From: Protonemura montana
Lineage: Eukaryota > Arthropoda > Insecta > Plecoptera > Nemouridae
Direction of reading: 5' to 3'
Assembly: GCA_947568835.1 (NCBI GenBank)
Contig: OX387602.1
Span: 17,287,021-17,351,020 of the forward strand
DNA: 64,000 bases
Numbering within the stretch: position 1 is the first letter of the stretch; each line of letters begins with the position of its first letter. The notes under the pieces were generated by a model. That model ran no database searches. It was not told the DNA's origin and worked only from the letters and a program-made list of their open reading frames with translations. The translations under genes were made by a program, and so were the position numbers. Positions 1 through 10,640 of this stretch are shown piece after piece.

Positions 1-561
1 AAATAGATGCCAGCTTTAGTAACTCTGCGTGGGCGAGAGAACGGAGGAAATTGGAAAACGTCTGTCGTGATTGGTTCTTTGTTAATAATTGGTGTGACTA
101 AAAGGTTACAGGTTACAGTGATTGATATTTCTGCATGCCGCCTGGCGTGTTTACGGGCTTTCTATTTAATGAAGACATTGATTTCTTGGCAATTATGTCT
201 AGTTGTCTGGGGTTTTGTTCGCGTATGATTTAAGTGCTGTAGGTAATATTTCGTCTTGATATTTCGTGATATCAAAAATTGTACCACATTATTTTCCGAT
301 TTCGCTGTTTTTAGGCGAATAATTGCCAAAATTGGTACACAGGTATTTAATTATGAGTTGCCTTAAGCGTATTATAAAATCTAATAACCTCTTTCTAAAA
401 ATTTCCCGCGCGTCGTAAAGTATGTCACACATTTATCTTCCCCTACATTTAGTAATTTTCCTCTGCCCCCACCTCAGTTATCACGCCATAATCAGCTCTA
501 GGGAAAGTGTAGCTGCAGAAAAACTGTTATGCCATTCCAACTCCGTAAATCGGCCACTCAC
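1..561. other. No gene seen; probably intron of the DPP-like gene
   Basis: No open frame here resembles a known protein. A good GTGAGT donor on the minus strand at 556-561 ends the last visible exon of the DPP-like gene, so this AT-rich stretch is best read as the start of its next intron. The catalytic exons would then lie beyond the left edge. Confidence 0.5.
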
Positions 562-3500
562 ACAAGCCTCTCGTCTTCGTCCCACGCCAGAATCTCGGTG
601 ACGACGAACGGTCCCGACGTCAACGACGTCGTCTTGCCTGGACGCACCAGTGCGACGTGCTTGTAGGCGCCTAAGTTTGCGACCTCATGGGGCAGAATCA
701 TGACCAGACGCTCTCCTCGGGTGGAGAACGTGGGCGCGGTGAAGATGTCCACCCAGCCAGCCTGCTCTTGCTGGCGCAGCATCTCTCTGCAGCCTATCCC
801 TGCGGCCTCAGTGTCGCAGATAGTCACCCTGGCGTTGTTCTGCACCCGGTTCATCCAAACGGCAGACACGGCGATGTCCGATGCCCAGGTGACTGCTGTC
901 AGGATAGGTTCACTGGAAGGAAGAAAGTGAATCGGTTACTTTCTTGAACTGAGCCTCTGACGCCAAAACAGATCAGCTACCAACCACTGGGAGACCTACG
1001 ACCAAAGACTAAAGATCCTACGACCATTGGTTTGTAGGGCCAGTCAAAGGGCTACCGATAATGTTAAACTTTAAACCCTCTAAAGTTAAATAATAACGAT
1101 TCGAATTACAAACACATGAACATGAATCGTCGAGGTAAAATAAAGATTGCGAGAAATATCAAAATTAAATGTCTTAACAGTAACACTTAAAACGACGGTG
1201 ACTTGACCTAGAAGCATCCTCCATTTTGGCGGTTAAGTAGTCAATTTGCGGCCATTTTTTCGCATTGACAGTTAAACATTAGCGTGATGGTAGTACCTAT
1301 GGTAGTACGCGACAACATTATATATCAGTTGCATTCTTGTATTAATTCCATGAAATAAATCTGCAGAACGATTCGACTCTCAAGAAACTATAGTTTTTTT
1401 GCTCACTTGCAGAATTTTTAACGGTAGAAAGAGTACAGCGAAACTCATATATTTTTTATCGTTGGTCCTTTACGGCATTCTTCTATAAACCTCGGGGTAT
1501 CAAAACCGGAGGATTTCCCAGAGGAAATCTTGGAAAGCTATGATTGAGCTGGGACTCTGCTCAATTTCATCCTGGCAAGATCCTTACGCATTGATGAGGT
1601 CGCTGGGCGGAAGGATAGGCTGGAGATCTCGGTTCCCCTGGGCGACTGCGTCAAGATTCACCACGTTCAGCTCGACGGTAGGGTTCGGGGTGCCAGGCTG
1701 GAACGGAAGATATGTTAATGATACTAGATGAGATCTCAGGCTATTAACTACAAACGTTTTTTTTTTTTTTATTTATTTATTTTTTTGTAATATTATACCT
1801 TCGGATATCTGATGTTTACCACTTTCGTGTATTGGAACTCGAAATTACCCGGTGGGCCGTAGAATGGCACTGACATAACTCTCACACGAGTGTCGTTGAA
1901 CGTTCCGAAAGCCAGCTTCCGGCCATCGGGAGAGAACCATAACGCCTTGTTAGAGCTGAACACTTCCTCTGGAGAACGAAACGGAACACACATTGAGAAA
2001 TCAGATGCTCATGGCATGCATTAGCCGGTTCCAAAATGTAGGTTAATCTGTCCATCTGGATAATTATCTGAGCCGTTGAAAAGCAACAAGGATGCCGTAC
2101 ATCATTGGCAGTTCATCTTTTAATCCCGGGTCTATGCGAAAATCCTGGTGTGTTTTGAATTTTCAAAATCGTGCTGTACCTTCGTATACCCAGTCGGGGA
2201 CGCCGTTGTAAACCACTCCGGGAATTCCGTTGTTTGTTAGCGGGAACTCGGCTTGGTCTCCGGCCGAGGGCTTGTAGAAAATGTTGTTACGGTAGACGTA
2301 GACAAGGCCATTCCCTTGGGGGGCCCACACTGCCAGCTGCAAAACCTCTCTGTCAGGGAGTCCCACGCTGTTGATGATGGGCTTACTCACGCTAAAAAAG
2401 GAAAATGTTCGTGCTTTCGGGTGTTTGGCGGAAAATTGCATTTATTTTTGGTTTGATCCTTTATTTACAGGAAATTGATAATAGCATGTGAATGAGTTCA
2501 GTTCAATTGATTCTCTTTCAAGGTAATACGATTGTAATATTAACAACAGTTCAACACCATGATTGGATCGACATATGAAAACAAGCCCCAGAACGTTAAT
2601 ATTGAAAAAGGTATATGATCTCAAATTTTAAAATACCGATGGGCGAAAGAAAGGATGCATCAGCAGGTGAAAAAAAACACCTATGAGCAGATAGCTTATC
2701 TTCCTGACATAAGAAAAAAAAACTCTGGGCTCTTAAAACTCACAGTGTTTGCAGGTCAACCACGTCGTACTTCGCCAGGAAAGAATGTCGGAAAAGCTGT
2801 GAATAAAAATAGAACTCGACTTCATTTGTTGCGCTATATACACCGTTTATTTGATTAACGTTCCCGAACGTAGTGGTTTTTACGACCACAACATTCAATC
2901 ATGAATAGCTCAATGCCAGGACCGCAATGCGGAACCTAGATTGATGCAATCAACCACGTGGGCTTGGTATCCTTGCTTGAGTGCACCCACCTTTTGGTAA
3001 GAGTGCGCAACCAACAAGAACCTGCCGTCAGCGGACATCTCAACTTCAATGGTAGACTGAGGCACCTGCAGCGAGAAAATCGTTTATTTGAAATAAATCC
3101 TGGAAAATGGCAAGCGGAGTTTCAGGACACCGAAGCTTACCAAATTTTCGTCTCTAACCAGACTTCGTGAACTGCGAGTCTTCAGGTTGTAGATTTGTAC
3201 GTGGCCGATGTCAGCTCCACGGTACAGGATTTCGCTATCTAGAATCAGGATTGTTCTCAATTTCACAAGCACGCTCGAATCCCGACTTCGTTAAGCAATT
3301 AGAGGATACAATTAATATATATGTGTTCGATTTTAAACTGTGATGACCTATTTTTCTTGTATTAAAATAAAATTTTAATTCCGCTTATTTATTTCAAAGA
3401 AATCAATTTACATTGCTATCTGTTAAGACACTCCAGACGCAGCTCATATGCTAGTACGATATTAAATTCAAGGAAAAGTGGAACAATCATTCTTCGGCTA

Positions 3501-4175
3501 GTTAAATAAACTATAGGTCCTCCTTTATAGCAATCCTTTGATTATGGAACAAAACACACCTTTTATTATTAGGAACACTAATACCTCTGAAAAACTGGTG
3601 CCCAATCGTGGACTCGCACCCCGATCTTTTTGTTGATACAACCATTTAAACTAACTGTGATGGAATTTGTGAGAAGAGTTTAGTGTATTTAATCAGAATA
3701 AATTACCAATTAGCTCAAATTATAAGAGTGCCACACCCGCGAAAGGGGTTAGGCTGGGCACCAGTTTTTGAAATGTTACTATTGTGTTCCTCACATAATA
3801 ATGAATACTCCGCTCGTTGCAAGCATTTGAAATTTAAAAACACATTAATTGATCGTCGTTTCAAAAAAACAAGCGATTTTCAGAATGCAATTGCTATAAA
3901 TGTAACGGACTCTTTTTCAAATCAAGTCCGTATAACTTACCAGAGATCCATGTGCCGTTGAACCCCTTTGCGTTGTACCATCCATCGAGCACGTCTGGCA
4001 TATCGACGCTGACGTCGCCCTGCAGAGACCGGTACGGCTGGAACACCCTCTTGGCGGCGTCGTCACGAGACCACACGACGCTAGCGCCGATTACAAGCAC
4101 CACGATGAGCACCACGACGGCTACCGTTGTAGCGATCACCTTCCAGTTGCGCATCTTGTGTTTAGCTACCAACTC
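562..4175 (-). CDS. Dipeptidyl peptidase 4-family protein (S9B), partial, 8 exons
   Basis: Type II membrane protein of the DPP4/DPP6/DPP10 family. These are cell-surface beta-propeller proteins that either cleave N-terminal X-Pro dipeptides or, when inactive, serve as channel subunits. Exons in transcript order: 4175-3941, 3238-3141, 3065-2991, 2796-2744, 2391-2180, 1968-1799, 1697-1588, 912-562. The phases agree and give 434 residues. The first visible exon has the sequence ELVAKHKMRNWK followed by a hydrophobic signal anchor of about 20 residues. Beta-propeller sequence follows, including NGTWISDSEILYR and the DWVYEEEVF motif, whose Glu pair binds the substrate amino terminus in DPP4. The exon coding the cytoplasmic N terminus was not found; it needs a phase-0 donor upstream. 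The Ser/Asp/His hydrolase domain is off the left edge, so active peptidase and inactive DPP6/10-like forms cannot be told apart. Confidence 0.88.
3571..3791. mobile_element. MITE-like element with terminal inverted repeats
   Basis: The ends carry AGGAACAC (3571-3578) and its inverse GTGTTCCT (3784-3791). A perfect 15-bp inverted pair AAAAACTGGTGCCCA lies inside them (3590-3604 and 3755-3769), with a partly matching stretch between, so the arms are about 34-36 bp. The element is about 221 bp, has no ORF and sits in an intron of the DPP-like gene. I could not define a clear target-site duplication, so the superfamily is unassigned. Confidence 0.5.
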
Positions 4176-6569
4176 CTGATCAAAATAGCCAAGCAGAGGT
4201 TAGAGTCATTTTCTTTGTTTCTTATAAGTTACCAACTGTACCAATTACCAAGCATGGAATGGTGAGGAGGAAATAACAAGTCGTGACTAAGTCTCTCTCG
4301 GTTTCAGGACTCTACACTGGAGAGAGGGCTTACAGTCGACGTCTAACTACGCAAATGAGACGACTCCAGAAAAATATCCATCCCGATTTACGTTATACCG
4401 GTTTCAGTATCGATTTTAGTTGCGTTTACGATTCACGCTGATGCAAGTAAAAGTTTACACTGATTAACCGTTTAAAAAATACTACTGTATACAGGTATCC
4501 CGTGTGACATGGCTGAATGCATCTTGGATATGTCTTCTTATTAAGGTTCAGACGCATGTAGGTATGCGATGCTTGGGTATAACCTATGTAGGATTGTTTA
4601 TTTGGACTAATAATTCCCGTTGTTCGCAGGCTAAAGGAGCTGATCGAATTCCTCACCTAAAACATCGGTCCAACATACCTGCCAGAATATATTCCCCAAA
4701 TTTAATGTAAATTTAACGTCGCTGTCATGAACAAGCAACGAAATGCATATTTCTCGAGATGCTCTCTGGACCAAGAAGGTTTGGAAGGCCAAAGAGATTA
4801 ATTAATTGAAATATTGATTGCAATCACTGTCACCCGTTGTGGTGGGACTTAAAATTGCAGGATAACGCGCCTACGCATGGATTATGCTGACTTTCACACA
4901 TAATCATGACACAATAAGCTATTTGTTCAGTGGTTAGTTCCAGGCTGTTGCCTGTCCAGCTTGCCCGTGGTCGCGACTCCCTGATTCCAAACCCGAGAGT
5001 GGGAACTTTTCACGCATCGTTGTGCGTAAAACAATTAACGGCAATACTAGCTCTAATTTTGGAACGCTTAACTTAATTCAAGGGATTCATTAATTTCAAA
5101 GAAACTAGAGAGCGGGCTGCCATTTAGTTTTGTGCTTTTACTAGCTTTTCTTGTCGGCAAATTTTATAATTGTTGGTATTAGAATAAAAGCATTGCATGA
5201 ATGGAAGTTGAGTATAAGCGTTGTTAGCAGTGCCATTTATTACTTTCTCTCAAATATTTAAATTGCTAGCAACTACAAGGCCCGTGGCCTGCACCCTCAA
5301 ACCAAAACACCCTGTACCCTGTACCAAAACAACAAAAACTTTAGAAAAATGGAATTTTCTAAAAAAAATGTATGACTCCAGAAAGAATTTAAACAGAGAC
5401 TTGCGAAATATATTTAAAAGTTACCTCCTCTGTAATACTGCATAAACGAAAAACACTTTTTCCGATGGCGAACATCCGATCAGATTCTATGATTTTGTGC
5501 CCACGTTAAATGTATGAGGAGGCTCGTTCACAGCGCATCGGCCTTTGGTCGAGTAGCCAATGAATCAAAATGGGTACTCTGAGTCCGCGTGATTGACATT
5601 TCCTTTCCACTCTTGATGTGTCAAACAGAATCATATCAAACAATGGGTCCTATTTTTACACGCGTCAAACACCGAGTCATTTTCTAACGCATTACAAGCA
5701 CATCAGGGTTGCTTTGAATTATTTAGAACCCTACAGTTTAATGCAAATTTCGAGATTAATGCTCTACAGTTTGTAATTTTTTTAAACAAAAATGTGTGAC
5801 ACCCTAACTAGGGTCCAAAAATACATCACTGCTGATCTAACAGGATAGATATTTTTTTTGTAATTGTTCACCAACATATATGTGTGGCCAATTGCTATAA
5901 AAACAATCCTGATTAAATCAATTGCAATGGCAAGCACACTGTGTTATTACCGTGTTCTCAAGAATGTACTTATCAATTATCAGAGAGTAGCAATTGTCAT
6001 GCAAAGTGCTAAGAAATCAAGTAAATTGAGCCTATTCAATAAAATGGCAAAATCCATTTTCTGTAGCATTACCCCCAGATGCTATTTAATTTACTAATCC
6101 ATCCCTAATTGATAATTGGTTGTCAGTGGCGGTGATTGAGAAGGTCAAGCATTATAGTATACTTGCACTTTATACCTATACAATCAAGTAAATAGGTCAA
6201 GAATAAAACCACTCCACTGCCGCCAGTTGACCTGAACCTACGAGTGACCTTGATGAGATTTACTCGCGCCTGACAAGCGATGCATGGTTCATTAGATCTT
6301 CTGAGGACTATTTACTTAAAGGAATCACGCCTATTACGTTGACTTTTAATTTATTTGCACATGACAAAAAGTGTATTGATTTGCGTTACTGTGGAAAATT
6401 GTCCCGTCTCTATGGCGATGTAAATGTAATATTCCCAGGTGCGTTCATGTGGTGAAGTCATACAAGTCTCCAAACCGAATAAAATAAAATATTTGGAAAC
6501 CAAAAATTAGCATATATTACAAAAACGTTTAGTTTATCAGAGCAATTATCAAATCTCCAGCTGACTTTT
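4176..6569. other. Spacer or intron, no gene recognised
   Basis: AT-rich sequence with only short ORFs and no recognisable protein. It is probably the 5' intron of the DPP-like gene, because that gene still lacks its cytoplasmic N-terminal exon. A weak tRNA-like stretch at 4928-4985 was noted but is too degenerate to call. Confidence 0.5.
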
Positions 6570-7478
6570 GAAGTAATTCAGTGCGAATTAACTGGTATGT
6601 AACTTAAGTAAAACTAGCACTATTGAATTCACAACAAAACCCCAAACTGCTGAGATTAAGCTCTATGTGAACAATTTATCTATCAGGTCAATGTCCCAAG
6701 CTAAGTTCCTCGGAATAGTAATAGATCAAAATCTACGTTGGTATAAACACACTGAATACATGACTAAAAAACTAAGGTCAGCGTGTAGCGCCCTTTAGTG
6801 AATAAGGAAACACTGAAATCTGTTTACTATGCTTATTTTAACTCTATTGGAACATATGGAATCACTGTATGGGGATGCTCCAATAAGGCCCTAGAAAGAA
6901 TATTTACGCTGCAGAAACGGGCCATAAGAACGTTTACCAAGGCTCGTAAGGGGTGTAAATGTAAAAAAATATTTGTTAAAGAAAAAATGTTGACAATTCC
7001 ATGCATTTTTGTATGCTTTGTTTTTCCAAATAGGAATTTTTTTGAAGAAAACTGTATTTACAATTTTTTTTAAAACAAGGCGTGGCAATACACTTTTAAT
7101 CCCTAAACACAAATTGTCAATTTATGAACTTAGTGTGTTTTACATAGGAATTAAGCTTTTTAATCATTTACCCCTTGATTGGACAGCAGGAACAAACTTT
7201 TAAAAAATCAAAACAAATTTAAAACAGGTTTTATTTGAAAATTCTCTCTATGGAGTGGGGAAATTCTTTGAGATATCTTTTAAGCGTTAGTTAGTATGTT
7301 TTTATCTTATCTTATTTTATTGTCTTATACATAATTAATTGTGCATTATTATTATTATTATTATTATTGGAATATGTATTTTAATGTGTTATTTTATTAT
7401 GTAACATTGTACAAGAACTGACGAGCCCATTATCCAGTTACCAATTTGTGATTTACTCGGGCAATAAATAAATAAAAT
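6570..7478 (+). mobile_element. Decayed LINE 3' end (reverse transcriptase C terminus)
   Basis: Fragments of a non-LTR retrotransposon reverse transcriptase can be read across stops. An NLSKTSTIEF stretch near 6604 is followed by AKFLGIVIDQNLRW at about 6700-6740 and then by YGITVWGCSNKALERIFTLQ at 6850-6910. The same blocks occur in the same order in the better-preserved LINE at 8.8-10.6 kb. An ATT microsatellite (about 7344-7368) and a final CAATAAATAAATAAAATAATT stretch resemble that element's 3' end. The copy is 5'-truncated, has several frame disruptions and cannot be active. Confidence 0.75.
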
Positions 7479-8805
7479 AATTAAGTAACAATTCGCACAG
7501 TAAGAATGCACCAAACCATGCAATTTTTCCACTTACGAATTATTTTAGACTCTTCTTTCGTAATTCGTTTTATTGAAGTAGAATTTATAATTGAAGTTAG
7601 CGCGAGGTCAGTGCTGCGAGATTTTGAATTCATCCCACGAAATGATTTTTATTATCGTTAGAGAAAATGAAATGCAAATTTATTCCGTTGTTGGATGAAC
7701 GAATTGCATAACATTTTAGCAATTTGATGACGGTATTCAAAGCACGCTTATTCCATCGTGTTCCTGCAGATGATTTTGGCTGATATTCGGTGTTTTTCTC
7801 TTTTCTCGCAGCCTAAAATGCTAATAACCATTACATTTGCAGTAGTTTGTGTCATCAATTGAACTATGTGCATGACCGAAAGACCATAGTTGAAGCATTA
7901 ATCGGTTAAACCAGGATTTTCAAAAATCCCCTGCACGTTCCATGCTGGAAACCCTCGACAAAGCACGAGTTTTTCTATGCGCTGGTATTGGCATGCAAGA
8001 GACAGTTCGAATTCAGGTTATAGACGTGTTTTCAAGACTCGTTTCACTTTCTAGTTTATTCTTGGAACGTAAGTTTTGATCTCTCGTCGGGTACTCGTCA
8101 TTGTTTAGGTCCAGACAACTTCCCTTACAATCACCGTCTGTGTGCTTGTCTTAAGGACCTTTGTTTGAAGTCGGCGATCATCGATTTAATCTGTAATAAA
8201 AAGATTCTTCTGCTAAGTATACCGACATTAACTGCTAGCCTACAAATTTTCGGAAAAAGATCTAATCTCCAATAACTCTTGCCTGATTTCCGTCACGAAA
8301 AACACGAAGGAGGATTTTCTCGTGGAAAAATCATGTGAATTTAACTATTGATTGCGTGATCGCATTGCGTTGGGAAACTGGCGGTTGATTTCCCACAAAA
8401 TTACTTCCAAGTTCACCCCGAAAACAACACGCACACCCCACTATCAATCTCATGAACCAGCTGGTGTGTGAACAATTGTCAAAGGGTTTCAAATTCTCAA
8501 CGCAGATAAGTTTTGAGTTATGACCAATTCTATTTCATTTACCCAGCACGTATGTTTGAGTGGGTGGAAGGGTCGAGGGGGTTGGGGGAGGGGTACATGC
8601 ATGTTGGCCACCGATGTTACCCCATGGGCTAAACTACCTCCTGTAAGGTCCATTCATCAGATGCGTCGTGTATGTGTGAGGGAAGACGCAATCTGCGTGC
8701 TAAATCGTACTTAAGATTAGGCCCTATTTTGGGCCCAAATTGAACTCTAGACTGCATAGTGTGCAACTATTACAAGAACTTTGTTACGGAGTGACGATAT
8801 AAATA
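7479..8805. other. Spacer, nothing recognised
   Basis: Between the two LINE copies I see no coding exon, RNA gene or clear repeat. A GGGTCGAGGGGGTTGGGGGAGG run near 8570 is simply purine-rich. Confidence 0.4.
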
Positions 8806-8836
8806 GGTAATAATAATAATAATAATAATAATTTTT

Positions 8837-8875
<39 letters not shown>

Positions 8876-10640
8876 TTTTATTTATTCTCGATTGACCAAT
8901 AGCTTTGGTATGAGACATGTCATTACAATATATTCGTGTTTTACACTCAGTCATATTATATAATATTTACATATTCACTTAGTTAATTCTATTACATACT
9001 AATTACACAGTCTTAAAGGCTAAAAAACTATTAACAGAATAAAATGCGTTATCTGCCAAAAACTTTTTAACATTCATTTTAAACACCTCGTCATCTTTGT
9101 TAGTTTTTTTGATGCTAAAAATGGATAATATTTTGTTATAAATTAATATTCCAAGCATAAAAGGATTGTTCTTGTCGTATTTTGATTTTGTTTTCTCATT
9201 TTTTAAAATATGTGAGTTACGTGTGCTATTGTTCCGTGAGCTGCTACCCAGATTTAGATGATTAATATTATCAATCATAAAACATATGGCACAATAAATG
9301 TATATGCACGGTAAGGTCATTATTTTGTATTTTTTAAAATAAGGTCTGCATGAGTCTTTGTAGTACATTCCTGGCGTACAGGGATTTCTACTTGCTGATG
9401 ACAGGAGTCGGATTGCTTGCTTTTGTAGTATGAAAAGGCGATTTATATGCCGAGATTGCCCCCACAATAAAATTCCATACATTAGTCGAGAGTGTATAAA
9501 CGAGTAGTAAACTAATTTGGCTGTTTCAAAATCGGTGATTTGCATCATTCGTTTAATTAAGAAACACCCTGATGCAATTTTTTTTCCTATTAGATTAATG
9601 TGATCATTCCAACTAAGTTTGTTGTCAATTAAGATTCCTAAAAATTTTGTGGTGTTTTGAGCCTGAATGCTTTTCCCATTTAAGTATAGTAAGGGACTTG
9701 TGTGAAGATGCATATTATTATTTGGGTGAAATTGAAGAATTACTGATTTTGTATAATTTATTGCCAAAGCATTATTATGAGCCCAATTTTGAAAGCTATC
9801 TGTGGCTTGTTTATTGAAATGTACTTCCTCAGGACTAATACTCCGGTCATTTACTAGGAAGTGGGTGGTGTCATCAGCAAATAGTGTCATTTTACCACGG
9901 TCAATACAAAGGGGCAAATCATTTGTATACAAAATGAACAACAGTGGAGCAATTATTGACCCCTGTGGGACTCCGATGTTGATTATCGCCTCAGTGGAGT
10001 AGTATTGGCTATGAGAGTTATTAATTTTTGTGATATGACGTCTATTTGAAAGATACGACATTATCCAATTATTTGCTACTCCATTTATGCCAAAAAGTTT
10101 CAATTTGTTTAATAGTAAGGTGTGGTCCACCATATCAAACGCCATTTTTAGGTCATAAAACACACCAATTGAGGATTTTCTATTATCTAAAGAGTTGTAA
10201 ACTTCCCTTATAAAACTGAGCATGGCCGTTGTGGTAGATTTTCCTTTCCTAAACCCATGTTGGCACTCAGATATCAGACTATATTTTTCCAGGAAATGTG
10301 TTAGTTTTGTACAGAAACATTTTTCGATAATCTTAGAAAAGATAGATAAGAGAGCAAGTGGTCTATAGTTTTCAACAGCTGTCAGGCTTCCTTTCTTATG
10401 TAGCGGACAAATGATGACCTTTTTTAGTTCCTCAGGGAAGACACCAAGTGAGAAAGATGAATTTATAATATATACTAGAGGATCAATTATATGGATTGCA
10501 TTATGTTTTAGAATGTGACCTGGTATACAATCATGACCAGCTGCTTTTTTTTTTCTTGTCACTATATCAACTGCCTCCAAGACATTCCTAGCACTAACTG
10601 GCGAGAGTAATCTAAAATTGAAACGGGCACGTTATGTGTA
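8806..10640 (-). mobile_element. LINE (CR1/Jockey-group-like) with long reverse transcriptase ORF
   Basis: Non-LTR retrotransposon copy, 5'-truncated. The open frame runs from about 10630 (FNFRLLSPVSARNVLEAVD) to the stop at 9003, roughly 540 residues. It has the reverse transcriptase signature: the fingers block YRPLALLSIFSKIIEK, FRKGKSTT, a GVFYDLKMAFDMVDHTLLL palm motif (polymerase box A), GVPQGSIIAPLLFILYTNDL, the catalytic LFADDTT box and the thumb FLGILIDNKLSWNDHI. The 'FDxVDHxxLLxKL' pattern and microsatellite tail fit the CR1/L2/Jockey group; the exact clade needs a phylogeny. The endonuclease and ORF1 are absent. The 3' end has AATAAATAAAAATT followed by ATT repeats. No stop interrupts the RT region, so the copy looks fairly young, although it lacks its 5' half. 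Confidence 0.9.
8809..8881. repeat. (TAA)n microsatellite, LINE 3' tail
   Basis: Two runs of TAA/AAT repeats are each capped by ATTTTTATT at the junction with the LINE 3' end. On the element's own strand this reads AATAAAAATT(ATT)n twice, so the tail unit appears duplicated. Confidence 0.85.

Noticed and set aside
4928-4985. tRNA-like or tRNA-SINE-like sequence (CAGTGGTTAGTTCC … GTGGTCGCGACTCCC)
   Set aside because: A- and B-box similarity is partial and no cloverleaf can be folded convincingly.
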